Positions 33,237 to 43,561 of a stretch of 64,000 bases of DNA are shown here, piece after piece. The first letter of the stretch is position 1. Each line of letters begins with the position of its first letter. Made by a program: the position numbers and the translations under genes. The stretch lies in NCBI RefSeq assembly GCF_019059575.1, contig NW_024881703.1:772137-836136 (forward strand), read 5' to 3'. Under the pieces are notes generated by a model, which saw only the letters and a program-made list of their open reading frames with translations, did not search any database and was not told where the DNA came from. This DNA comes from Amphibalanus amphitrite (lineage: Eukaryota; Arthropoda; Thecostraca; Balanomorpha; Balanidae).

Positions 33237-34259
33237 TGACGATCAAGAGCAATCCACAGTCGGCGTGGCGATTACACTCCGAGTCCGAGACCCTGACCTA
33301 TGCTTGACTGACCCCTACATGGAGCTGACACTCTTGTAGGCCTTATATGATGGATTGTGCACCGTTTTGACAGAGTTTATGACGAGAGGCGCCCATTGCG
33401 AAGTCCTGAAGTCCATGCTACTGAAAGCCCGATTTCAGGTGTTTGACCTGACCTTGACCCGACCTGTGACCTCAAAATTCATTTTTAAAGTACTCATCTG
33501 AAGCGTCTCGTCGCGTTCTTTCGTTTGCCGCCTCGTGCGTTTCGCTGCGCCTATTGGTTCTCGAGTTATCGGCTGGGGGCGTTTAACGCCCCCTCCCCCC
33601 CCCCAGCAAACGGTGGGTGGCGAAATACCTCAGCAACTGCCGGGATATCGCATATCATTCGAATCGGAAGGTCTTCCCGAGTCCATTGGTGGCTTTCCCG
33701 ACTCTCTAGCTTAATTTGATCGGGAGTTATTGACGAAAAACTCGTACGACCCTAGTGACGATACAAAAGTGAAGCATTGGACTTTGCAAGGAGTGCATGA
33801 AATCACGATACCATGTATGTACTACGAATACCTGTCACGACCCCTACTGGTTGATCTGACCTGAGCTGCCCCGACCTGGTCTAAATGCCCAATAACATCA
33901 TCTGTGATCAAAAGTAACACGATGTCCGTGATCAGCACCCCAAAAAACTATAGCAGCCACACTTAACGACTTTCTAACAGGTCCTGATTTTTCCGACCAT
34001 TGGGTCATTGACCTGACCTGGAAGGTCAACTGATGGCCTAGGACCTTAAAATTGGGTATCATCGGCTTCCTCTCGTGACGGGCAACACGCTCGTTTTTTT
34101 TTTCGCGAAGCTCTAGCTCAATCAGGGACCGAAAGCGAGGGGAAGTCGTACCCCCCTTGTGTCGTCGAAGGACGCAAAATGGCCTGTGCCGGCGAGGGAT
34201 AAGGTGCAATGTACGGAAAATTCACACGCCGCATAACTTGACCACACAGAAAATATTAA

Positions 34260-35161
34260 CCCTCGCCCGCACATGGGGGGGGGGGTTCCACCCCCCCCCC
34301 CAGGTAGTCTTTCTGCTCTGCACTCAACATTTTTAGAGATAGAAGGCTGATTTTTGGTATAGCTGCTCCTCTATCCTTTCTTTATGTCCACTGAAAATTT
34401 CAAGTTTCTGTGGTTTTTGGTTTCGGAGATATGACCTTGTTTTTCAGGTCATGTCATGACCCATATGGCCAATTCTCAACATCTTGCGTTGGCTTTGGGC
34501 CTTGTGAGCTTTTGGCACCTTGATTTCGGCCTTTTTTGCCAGTCTTACCTCCCACCTATCATGGAACATGTTGTTCGACGATGTACAGATGTCAAGGTCA
34601 AGGTCAAGGTCAACCTAGGTCATCTAATATAATTGCGCTTTAGGCAAGCGGAAATTACTTTTTGTGAAGTTTTTTGACTGCATTTTTGGTAAAAGCTTCT
34701 CAGATCATGATTTCATGTAATATAGACACATAAACAGTCGGTGCACACATCAGTATACACACAGACACACACACAGACATACAAACACATAAAATTGACC
34801 TTGACCTAACTTGACCTGAAATGACCTCAGCAGCAAAAACCTGGTCGGGTAGAGTGACAAAGAGGTTCTAGCTGGCTTGGCACCAGAAAACGGCATCGCC
34901 ATCGGTATATGATGAGCAGCGCACTTGATATTCGACGGTGACCCAAAACAGCAACATTTTTTAGTTTGACCTTACCTGGAAGGTCAATGACTGACCTGAG
35001 AAGGTAAAACTGGGTATCATTGGATTCGTCTCTTCCCAAAGAATCTTTTTGGTCTTTACTGCTAAGATCTATCTCCAACAGGAACGAAACGGCGCGGGGG
35101 GTTGGCAACCCCCTCCCCCATGTGCGTTCTAGGATGGGAAAATGGCATGTGCGGGCGAGGG
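34260..35161. mobile_element. piggyBac-like non-autonomous element, divergent CCCTCGC subfamily
   Basis: TTAA at 34256-34259 and 35162-35165. Both ends read CCCTCGCCCGCACATG. The subterminal hairpins are present (GGGGGTTGGCAACCCCC at the right, 35097-35113). The interior differs from the other copies but again holds AGGTCA/TGACCT clusters (34595-34620, 34795-34830, 34970-35010). A CA-rich microsatellite lies at 34740-34792. Length 902 bp. Confidence 0.8.
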
Positions 35162-35396
35162 TTAATGCGTCTTTAACGATAGTGATAAACGTCATGAAAA
35201 TGAAATGGAACACAAAAGTCGATTGAAATCAAATATGAGCCTACAAATTTATCGTTAGGTCAAGGTCATGACCAAATGGGAAAGGACTGACTAATCGATT
35301 TGATATGGAGAAATTAACACAACACATGCGCTTCCATCGCTGTAACACGCATTACACAAAGATTTGTGTTGAAACCATCAGCATGGAGACCCAGCG

Positions 35397-37178
35397 CACA
35401 GTGGGCCGATATGCCATTCTAGCGCGACAGGGCCTGAATCTTCGAACGGAACCCTTGGTTTTTCGCGAGTAATTCGCGTAAAAAGCGGCCGATCGCAACG
35501 AAACTTTCAGTACCCTCGCGACAACTACTTTTGCAGCTAACCTGAAAATTTCATGACTCTGACCTTAATGATCTTTGACCTGTGACCTTCTTTCGAGACC
35601 ATGTTTGGCCGGAATCGCGATTCAGCGTATGTCGGCTCGCATTAGCCGCGGGTTTGCAGTCTTTTCTTGGTTTAAAGCGTTCAAACATGGGATATTATGT
35701 TGCTCCCATGCATTAGGGTGGGTGTCAAGGTCACCAGAAGGTCAGGTAAGGTCATTGACCTTTGATGACCTTGGTTCACTTTTTCGAGTTTTACATGTTT
35801 CTAGGCTAGTTTTTGGAGCTGAATTCGAATCTAGCAACCATTTGAACATTTACTAATTACTATGTAGCTTTGGTGTCTTCGTAACATGTTACAAAGCTGT
35901 CATAGGCGGTTGCCACCTACTGCAAATACCCGGCAAAACCCTTACTGGTTGACCTGACTCCTGACCTGACCCGACCTGGCCTAAATGCATGAAGACATCA
36001 TCTATGATCGTAAATAACATTATATTCGTGATCAGCACCCAAAAAACCCATAGCAGCCACCCTTTACGACGTTCTAAAAGGTCCCGATTTTCCCGACTTT
36101 TGGGTCATTGACCTGACCTGGAAGGTCAACCGATGACCTAGGACCTTACAATTGGGTATTATCAGCTTCCTCTTGTCACGGGCAACACGCTTGTCTTTTC
36201 CGCGAAACTCTAGCTCGATCAGGGGCGGAACGGCGGGGAGTGGTCCAACGGACCCCTTCTATAAGTTCGCGGCTGGAAAAACATTACTAGGGGCGAGGGT
36301 TAAGCCAAATCTGAGGGCTTATTTCAGAAAGACCACTAAAAGAGCAATTGAATGCACTTTTCCGCGACGATGTAGCTCTATTGGTCCCCGAGGTAAGGGC
36401 CGGTTTTCGAGAAATGTTGATATATGCAACATTTTACCTTTGATGACCTCTGGTGACGTGACCTTTGACCTGACCTAGAAATGACTAATTACTCCATCTG
36501 GAATTTCGGGCGCTCTTTCGAATGACACTTATTACGTGTCGCTATGTGGCCCAAGAACCGAGTTAGAAGGGGGAGTGTTCAATCAACACCTCCCGGCCCG
36601 GCGCGTTGAACGCCGAGCACTGGTCCGGCGCGGGTTGATGTTTGGCTGCCACATCCAAAGTCGCAAAAAGTCGCAAAAAATGACTGTTGGATCTTGTAGT
36701 GCAATGAATCATTGACATGTAGTGAGATTTTCGAAGCGGTACTCTGCGGTACTTTTTTAAAAGTCTATTTGTGTGTGACATCAATTATGTGAAATTATAT
36801 TTTCGTCTTTAAATCTTTGCGGTGCCAATACATCATAACCAAGTAAGAGTTCGCCATTTTCATGTGGTTATGTGTGTTCTGCAGACCCGGAGCTATCGTT
36901 TGATGTATATAAATGTGGAATTCCTCCTCAAATTGTGATTGTTTTCGTGGATCAAAGATACGTTGTCGAAGAGTGCGGGGGACGAGTTCGGTCCAAACGA
37001 TTCCGCAGTTCGTGTTTAAGCTGAGTTTTCGCCATGAAATAGCAATTGTGTTGGAAAACAAAGACCGCAGCAATGTAGTATGATCATTTTTGAACAAATT
37101 GGTATAGGTTTCATTGCACATCCACAAAGTTCGATTTTTTACCCATGTCGTGCTAGACCTGGCGATCGGCCCAGTGTG
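35397..37178. mobile_element. Transib/ProtoRAG-like element with CACAGTG ends and 5-bp duplication
   Basis: The left end CACAGTGGGCCGATATGCC is inverted at the right as CACACTGGGCCGATCGCC, and similarity continues for about 36 bp. The 5-bp word CAGCG flanks both ends (35392-35396 and 37179-37183). Transib and ProtoRAG elements are known for CACnnTG-type termini like the V(D)J heptamer and for 5-bp, GC-rich duplications. No RAG1-like transposase is readable; two minus-strand frames (36563-36784 and 36795-37127) match nothing I know. It carries a piggyBac-like fragment at 35440-36299 and interrupts a Helitron gene. Confidence 0.55.
35440..36299. mobile_element. piggyBac-like element lacking its left terminus
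   Basis: The body is the same as 22978-23846 from the 'tttttcgcgagtaa' region onward. The right end GCGAGGG is followed by TTAA at 36300-36303. The first roughly 30 bp, including the CCCTCGC end and the poly-G run, are absent, so the left side was lost, perhaps when it joined the CACAGTG element. Confidence 0.65.
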
Positions 37179-37183
37179 CAGCG

Positions 37184-37388
37184 TCCGAAGATACCGCTGG
37201 TGGTGAGCTCCTTCAGTAGAGCCTTTAGCTTCAGGTGGAACACCCTGGCCACCAGATCGGAGCGGGACTGTGTATCCTGCCCCTTCAGCAGTGCCGCCTG
37301 GATCTCAGGCCAGTTTGGGTTGCAGGTAAACGTAACGAAGTACGTCGGTCGGCCGTACACTCGTACTATGGCCATGGCGTCTTGGTAC
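37184..37388 (-). pseudogene. Helitron Rep domain, downstream exon
   Basis: The frame starts at a CAG|G acceptor and reads Y-Q-D-A-M-A-I-V-R, then Y-F-V-T-F-T-C-N-P-N-W-P-E-I, and ends G-I-F-G-R. It continues the Helitron-like N-terminal Rep region that ends at 39937. The F-T-C-N-P-N-W-P-E-I block is diagnostic for eukaryotic Helitrons. After G-R the sequence is cut by the CACAGTG element (37178). The HUH catalytic motif and the helicase are missing from the window. Confidence 0.75.
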
Positions 37389-37491
37389 CTGAAACGTTGA
37401 GACAAAGGTAAAACACCAAAATGAGAAAATGAAATATCGCAAAAAATCCTTTTCAAAGGCTGACGAAATAAGGCTAAAATGCAGACATGTG

Positions 37492-37712
37492 CATGGATCC
37501 GAGAGCTGGATCTATGATCTCAGTGGATCTCTCGACAAAATAGAGGGGCTGGATCTATGATCCGAGTGGATCTCTCGACAAAATTCAGGGGTGGGATCTA
37601 TGATCCGAATGGATCTCTCGACAAAATTTAGGGGTCGGATCTATGATCTCTGTGGATCCAGCGGGCAAAAATTTGTGGAGGACCTATGATCTGTACGGAT
37701 CTCACGACAACA
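37492..37712. repeat. 43-bp tandem repeat, left block
   Basis: The unit beginning GGATCTATGATCCGAGTGG and continuing CTCTCGACAAAATT starts at about 37506, 37549, 37592 and 37635, exactly 43 bp apart, with a decayed fifth copy. Confidence 0.85.
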
Positions 37713-39470
37713 TGTAGCCAATGAAACCCTTATCCTTCATAATTGTATGTACACCTTACAGTGCAATACAATTGAGAATTGTCACTTGTGGACATGGTTA
37801 AGATCAGTTGTAATCATTAGGTATCATCATTAAATTTGAATTTCAATCAACAACATTTTTACTACATTTAAAATAAACCAAGAACATCCACATTGCTACT
37901 TTTTATGACCAATTGTAACTTTTTCATGACAGCACTGATGCTAATCTTATCAACAAGCTACAGCCAGTTTAATTCAATGAACAAACAGTACAGACAGATG
38001 CAGTGGCAGCGGGGCACTGCAGATTTTCATTTTGGTGCCATTCTTTCCATGCAACGCCAGTAGAGCCAATGTTAAAATGCCAAAATCTATGGGGGGGGGG
38101 CACTGTACCCTGGTGCCACCCCCCCCCCCCCTGTTCCGCCGCCTATGGACAGATGTTAGGAAATCAAACCTGGAAGCCAAATAGGTCAGTTTTGTTAAAA
38201 ATAATCCAGCAATCCACTTCTGCCAGGTATGTAATCCCAATCCAGAATGTTCGTATGAGCTATTAGTATGTGCAACACAATTTCGATTTAGTAAGAATAG
38301 CAACCAACCTCTAATACTTTCCTAATAAGATTACAAGTTCAAAAATGGCATCAACTTCTTCAGATTACCTACTTTTGGCATCGTGCCACGTGTGGTGCCA
38401 TGCTGTGCTCTCGTATGACAATGAGAGTCTCCCAAAAAAAGACAAACGAAATTCACAGCTCACGTTTTGGTGATATTGTTTTATTACGTCATTATCGATT
38501 GACCAATGAAAATCTTAATTTGACTAAAACCGTAATGATTCCAAAAGATTCTCCGTAATAGGCCCTTCAAACTAATGACGTAAGAAATTGTGATTCTTTC
38601 GAAAAGTGAATAAAATAAAGATGCAAGGCGCACACCCGGCTCAGGGCCATGCAATACTGTTTCAGCTTACGTTCACGCCATTAAATTCAACGCTACAAAG
38701 ATGATATTCACAAACAATCGTATCGCAAAATTATGTGAGGTAGAAAAAAATGAACATTCGTTTGAAAAAAAAACCTCCAGACTTCTGAATTTCCAGTTTG
38801 ATTTTTTTATTTATTAATTTTCATTATACTCGAAGGTAGAACGCTTAGCCCACTTGTTATTTGAAATGACGTCATGAGTTCCATTTAGATAATGAATAAT
38901 CATTTTACGGTAAATATCCAAGGCCATTACAATTGATATTTCGCTTCCCATCGCTTCCACAGGCTGTTGAATATTTTTATACTTTTGTTTATATCTCAGT
39001 TTGTTTTATCAAATATTTCTTTCAATATATTGAAATACCTTTACCTAACCAAGCCACATGTGTCAGTATCATCTTTTATTGTTTATCAATCAATTGTGTT
39101 AGCTGGAAACTCGAAAGCCTCATGGTTGTCTAATGCAAGATTGTATTATCAATATCATTATGTAGATTCTAACATGAATTGTGATGTGGTAGGTACCTAG
39201 TAATGTATTGTTCATTAGTCATTACTTTGACTTACCTCTATGTTAATTGTTAATGCAAACTTTTCTGTTGGTATGTGAACAATCTTCATGTCACTCAATT
39301 CTCTCAAGTTGTGACCGTCATGACTCATGAGCCTCCTTTATGTTGTATTCTGTATAATGTAACTGAATGCCTTTACTAATATGGCCTTTGTATAAGATTG
39401 TTTGTTTCTAACCATACTTTGGTATTCATAACATCTTATGAAAGAAAGTTGTTAACATTTTGAGCACCTA

Positions 39471-39675
39471 TGAGCTATGATCCCAATGGATATCACCTGA
39501 CGACAAAATTGGGGAGCCAGATCTATGATCCGAGTGGATCTAGCGACAAAATTGAAGGGTCAGATCTATGATCCCAGTAGATCTCTCGACAAAATTGAGG
39601 CGTTTTATCTATGATCTGAATGGATCTCGGATCGGGATCCATGGGATCGGATCTCAGATCCATTTTTCCGGATCC
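39471..39675. repeat. 43-bp tandem repeat, right block
   Basis: The same unit as 37492-37712 occurs in about four more diverged copies in the same orientation, next to the right end of the TIR element. Confidence 0.75.
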
Positions 39676-39936
39676 AAGCACATGTCTGCTAAAATGTGTC
39701 GGTCACTGTTAAGGTCAAAGTCAGGTCACCAAAGGTCATCGAAGGCTAAAATTTCGCCCATAATCAGGTCAAATATCGGAAACTTCCAACAAACTGGCGA
39801 ATCTGACTCAGAAGCCAACAGACCTACAGGATCTCGGAAAGCCCCCCCCCCCAAATGGCACGGGTTATCCATTGGATTAAAACAACTGGTTTCTACATAA
39901 TATCTAAACAATGGCATGTGTTCGTAGAAAGCTTAC

Positions 39937-41391
39937 CTGCGTTGGTAGTACCGGGGCCCGCCGGTGAAGGAGGCCGGCAGGATGACACGCTGACCGACGC
40001 GGTCTCCGCCGGCCAGCTCCCTTTCGGCGTCCCCCGGCAGCGCGTCCTGGAGGCGCTGGTACAGCTCGGCACGCAGGCCGGCCTGGTTCCGAGCCAGGTA
40101 CAGCAGACGCTGTGTCTCTACGCGTGCGAACGCCATGCACACGTACTCCTGAAACAGGCGTCCTGCGCGGAACAGTGAGTCATCGAGATCGGGTCGCAGC
40201 TGCAGCCGATGAGCGTAATACTGCATCAGCGTCACGCCCCTCACGTCCCCGCGCCCGTTTGCCACCGCCTGCCGTAGGTCCGGCTGCCAGCTGTCTGTGC
40301 CAAACGGCAGAAGGAGCACGAAGTGCAGTGCCTCAAACGCCCGTTGCGTCTCATTTACCGTCTGGAGGAACGGACCTTCGGCATCGGCACGGCGACGCAG
40401 CACGATGTCCTGGTGGACGGGCTCCTCGTCCATCAGCACGGCCACCTCCCGGAACCCCTCGGCGCGGTTGTACCGTCGGGGGTGCTGGTCGGCCGGGCGG
40501 GCGTCGGCACTTACCACAGTCTCTGCTGCTGAACCTCCTCCTCCGGCAGCTCGGCGGCGTGGATAAAGTCCTGCACATAGGGATTTACCTGGCGTAGAAG
40601 GGCCTGCAGCTGTTCGAGCAGCGTCAGCAGACGCGCCCGCTCTGGCTCACGGGTGCCGCGTGGAAGCGGCACGTGTCCTAAGCGCAGGACAGCCTCACTC
40701 GGCCGCCGGGTCGTCACAGTCCGGGTTGTTGACATAAATCTGGGCGAACGACCGCCACTCCCCTTATCTGGCCTGCAGTGGACCGACGCGGTGGTACAAC
40801 CTACCTTGAATGATCACTGATGGTGCATACCCACCGGAGTGCTGCCTGAATGTGCGCGCCTCCAGCGTGTCGCCCGTCCACAGTTCACGGAGCAGCGGTG
40901 GCGGGGCGGGCAGGGGATCTAGTTTACCTTCCCCTCCCCCCCCGAACAGCACAGAGTGGCCCGCTCCTCTCGCCAGAGGAGGGCGCCGCAGTGCGGACAT
41001 ACCGTGTCACGTGCCCCCGTGTCAAGCCTGGCCACGGGCTGGCGACCGGACAGCACGGAGTCGGCGTCACAGGCGGCTCGATTGGCCCGGTCGGCTCTGC
41101 GGCGCCCCTCCATGTGGCCCCTCGCGTCGGCCGCCCGTTCTGCGTCACGTATGTACCTCGTCGGGCATGTCAGCCCGCCGCTGTCGCTCACGTTCAGCGT
41201 GCGCTGCTCTGTCGGCCTCGTCGAAGGCCGCCCGCCGCTGTCGCTGTCTCTCGGCGACCGTCGCTCTTTCGGCCTCATCGAAGGCCGCCCGCCGCTGTCT
41301 TTGCCGTTCTGCGTCACGGAGAGCTTCAGCCTCCCGCCTGGCCTGGGCCATCCGTTCGCGGGGCCGGCGGACCGGAAAAGCGCTAGAAATA
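39937..41391 (-). pseudogene. Helitron Rep/helicase N-terminal region, frameshifted
   Basis: Reading down the minus strand: basic repeats E-R-Q-R-Q-R-R-A-A-F-D-E-A (41160-41390); a zinc motif C-P-H-C-G-A-L..C-C (about 40950-41020); L-P-A-P-P-P-L-L-R-E-L-W (40890); I-Q-G-R-L-Y-H-R-V-G (40790); F-A-Q-I-Y-V near 40740 after an in-frame stop; N-P-Y-V-Q-D-F (40570); Y-A-H-R-L-Q-L-R-P, then F-R-A-G-R-L-F-Q-E-Y-V (40140-40230); and R-V-I-L-P-A-S-F-T-G-G-P-R-Y (39950-39990). This is the order of the Helitron-like N domain. At least four frame changes and one stop make it a pseudogene. G+C is high. Confidence 0.78.
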
Positions 41392-41582
41392 CCCTCAAGA
41401 GTGACTTTCCACAATATGAACAAAATATGTATCATTCGATCCCAAATTGTTCAAAGCATACGATTCTGACGCCATTTTTGCCCTAAGGTCGAAATTGAGG
41501 TGGTCAGTTGTCACCAAACACAAGACTATTTAGACCCGCTAGTGGCCACCACATTTGCCGATTTTAATGCTCATCTTTAGTT
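41361..41582. repeat. 222-bp inverted repeat, left arm
   Basis: It matches the reverse complement of 43340-43561 with about three mismatches. It starts GGGCCGGCGGACCGG right beside the Helitron N-terminus and ends at the TTTA microsatellite. Confidence 0.85.
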
Positions 41583-41606
41583 TATTTATTTATTTATTTA
41601 TTTATT
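41581..41606. repeat. TTTA microsatellite, the LINE tail
   Basis: About six TTTA units. On the minus strand this is an AAAT tail at the 3' end of the LINE fragment that follows. Confidence 0.85.
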
Positions 41607-42640
41607 CATATCGCCGACGGGAGGACCCATTAAAAGACGAAGTCTCACTTTTAAAACGAATAAGTTACATGCATAGGTACAAAGACGACACACTCGGATA
41701 GGTATACATATAATAAAAGACCAATAAATATACGGCCGGTAAAAAAAATAAAAAATAGATATAAAAGATAGAAGGTATAAATAAAAATAAGAATAAGAAT
41801 ACTCAATAGAGTGCGATAAGTGACAACAAGGATGACGACAAGATGCCAGTAAAATGCTAGTAAATGAAATGAATGAACCTGCCAGGCAGGCACATCGAAT
41901 ACAGCGAGGCATTTCCATTAGCGTCACATTTCCGCCACAAAATGTCTGACGCTGCTACGGAATGTGAAAATACCGTCGCAGAACACGTCCACCGCGGGAA
42001 GTCTCTCTACAAGCCGGTTGAGCTGCCTCGGCAGCCTTGTAAATAAGCCGTTTTTCATTGCGTTCACCCTTGCAAATGGCACATGCAGCAGCGCACTCGC
42101 CTGTTGCCTAGTTGCGCGGATAGGCACACTAAGCGAGAACGCCTGCAGCAAGAGTGCGGACTTAATTCTGCCTCTAAGCACGTTGCGAACAAACATGATA
42201 TCGTGCTGCACCAGCCTGGCAGATACGGAAGTGAGGTTAAAATGTTTCAACAAATCGGCATATGAGATGGAAGTTGAGCGATGATGACAGTTGGCGTTCA
42301 GCCACATTAAAAACTTGTGTTCGATCCGGCCAATCCTGTCGAGATGCACTGCGGCGGCTCCACTCCAAATTACACTGCAGTATTCCATGTTGGAACGAAC
42401 ATAGGCGAAGTATGATACCATGACAGATGATACATTGAGATTGGGATGTCCTCCCGGGGTAGCCCTTTGATACGATCTGATTAGGACACCCAAAGCACGA
42501 TTTGTTTTTGATACCATCTGATGAACGTGGGGTCCGAATGTAAGTTTTGTGTCCAAAATAACGCCCAAATCTCGAATTTCGTTGTTGATATTTATTATTT
42601 GACCAGTTGTCGTTTGAACGCAATTTTCTGTCAGACTAGT
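41607..42640 (-). pseudogene. LINE Pol C-terminal fragment
   Basis: The minus-strand frame carries L-G-V-I-L-D-T-K-L-T-F, K-T-N-R-A-L-G-V-L-I-R-S, M-E-Y-C-S-V-I-W-S-G and N-G-L-F-T-R-L-P. It is the end of a jockey/CR1-like Pol after the RT palm, and its frame is intact from about 42568 to 41924. The catalytic part is missing (5' truncation). It resembles 21598-22365. It lies between the 222-bp arms. Confidence 0.75.
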
Positions 42641-42739
42641 TCAGGGCACTGTTGTTCACTGTACCAACAACATTCTTACATATTGCATCGCTTTTCTGCA
42701 AGATAAGCTAGCTTTTTGCAAGCAGCTGCAAGACCATAA

Positions 42740-43330
42740 TAAAAATCATATCTAAATTTTTAAATAGACTTTTATAAAAACGTTATTTCGAGCGGCTAAA
42801 AATGAACATCTTATACTAGCCTCTGATTACTCATCTTTCGTTCCATATAGGTGCTTTGCTGCTTTTCCCTGCTACTTTTCGAGATATGCGCCAGTCAACC
42901 ACATGATGTAGGGGCAATTGTCACCTCGCCGCTCTACTGACGGCCCGGCGCTCTTTAAAGCGCTGAAATTTATGAAAAACAAATGCTTATAATCTGAATA
43001 AAATATATGTCCCTGAGCTCCGAATTGATCAACGCACACAATGCTGTCAAAAATTTTGGGCCAAAGTCAATAATTAAGTCATTATAAACCCCCAAACACA
43101 AGTCAGAGATAATCAACAACAACTTGCTCTTTAGTTAGACTTTTTGAGAAATGTTATTTCGAGCCGCTAAAGATGAGCATGTCATGCAAACAACTAGTCA
43201 ATTCCATGCCCTATTGACGATTATTGCCTATTACTGCTACTTTTCGAGATATCGTCTGCTAAGCCACCTGATATAGCTGCTATGCCACCCTACCGCGGTA
43301 GGGTATGCCACCCTACCGCGGTAGGGTATA
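42740..43330. repeat. Two diverged direct copies of a ~360-bp unit
   Basis: The phrases TTATTTCGAGC(G/C)GCTAAA(A/G)ATGA(A/G)CAT and TTTTCGAGATAT occur at 42783/42872 and 43155/43238 in the same order. The unit is also related to the inner edge of the 222-bp arms. No gene. Confidence 0.5.
43287..43327. repeat. Tandem pair of CCCTACCGCGGTAGGG palindromes
   Basis: The perfect 16-bp palindrome CCCTACCGCGGTAGGG occurs twice, joined by TATGCCA. Confidence 0.9.
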
Positions 43331-43339
43331 ATAAATATC

Positions 43340-43561
43340 AACTAAAGATGAGCATTAAAATCGGCAAATGTGGTGGCCACTAGCGGGTCTAAATAGTCTT
43401 GTGTTTGGTGACAACTGACCACCTCAATTTCGACCTTAGGGCAAAAATGGCATCAGAATCGTATGCTTTGATCAATTTGGGATCGAATGATACATATTTT
43501 GTTCATATTGTGGAAAGTCACTCTTGGGGGTATTTCTAGCGCTTTTCCGGTCCGCCGGCCC
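43340..43561. repeat. 222-bp inverted repeat, right arm
   Basis: Reverse complement of 41361-41582 with about three mismatches. The distance between the arms is about 1.76 kb. Confidence 0.85.

Larger units (their letters stand above)
31114..33648. mobile_element. Hairpin-bounded element related to the piggyBac-like family
   Basis: Perfect 19-nt palindromes GGGGGCGTTAAACGCCCCC (about 31140-31158) and GGGGGCGTTTAACGCCCCC (33572-33590) lie just inside imperfect ends (ATATCCCG..AGTTGCTG and its inverse). The arrangement copies the G-run/C-run subterminal hairpins of the TTAA elements, but the outer TTAA-CCC termini are missing. Boundaries are approximate. Confidence 0.4.
30284..33812. other. 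Insertion inside the piggyBac-like copy
   Basis: Foreign sequence interrupts the 29799-34198 element. It contains a pair of hairpin-bearing blocks (31130-31160 and 33570-33605), related long-range text, and the GGGTA array. I see no open frame of a known family. Its own ends are not obvious. Possible margins share ATATCCCG and AGTTGCTG at 31114-31130 and 33631-33647. Confidence 0.5.
29799..34198. mobile_element. piggyBac-like element split by a ~3.5-kb insertion
   Basis: TTAA at 29795-29798 precedes CCCTCGCCGGCACAGG. The same 16 bases, inverted, end the element at 34198, followed by ATAA, a one-base change from TTAA. The left part matches its relatives up to about 30283 (..gttacaaagctg) and the right part resumes at about 33813 (tactacgaatacc..). 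The pair-specific 'CCGGCACAGG' shows that the two ends belong to one copy. Half-sites: 29957-29976 (degenerate), 30125-30165 and 33850-33875. Confidence 0.72.
37481..39689. mobile_element. TIR element with GCAGACATGTGC ends and 43-bp subterminal repeats
   Basis: The left end GCAGACATGTGCATGGATCC is inverted at the right end with one difference. TAAAAT flanks both sides (37475-37480 and 39690-39695), a candidate 6-bp target duplication. Inside each end is a GGATCT-rich tandem repeat. The centre (37720-39470) is AT-rich with no recognisable protein. The superfamily is unknown. Confidence 0.6.
37389..39936 (-). other. Probable GT-AG intron of the Helitron gene, enlarged by a transposon
   Basis: The donor reads CGCAG|GTAAGC (39942-39931, minus strand) and the acceptor TTTCAG|GTACC (about 37394-37384). 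Joining the exons across these sites keeps frame and gives the conserved run P-R-Y-Y-Q-R-R-Y-Q-D-A-M-A with no missing residue. The interval holds a 2.2-kb TIR element (37481-39689). Without it the intron would be about 333 bp. Confidence 0.6.

Noticed and set aside
36563-37127. RAG1/Transib transposase in the CACAGTG-ended element
   Set aside because: The two minus-strand frames show none of the expected catalytic or zinc-binding motifs, so the element is treated as non-autonomous.
39471-39675. Independent satellite
   Set aside because: The 43-bp units match those at 37492-37712 and lie next to the opposite end of one TIR element, so they are part of it.
40112-41486. Plus-strand Arg/Pro/Ser-rich frames
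   Set aside because: They are antisense shadows of the GC-rich Helitron coding sequence on the minus strand.
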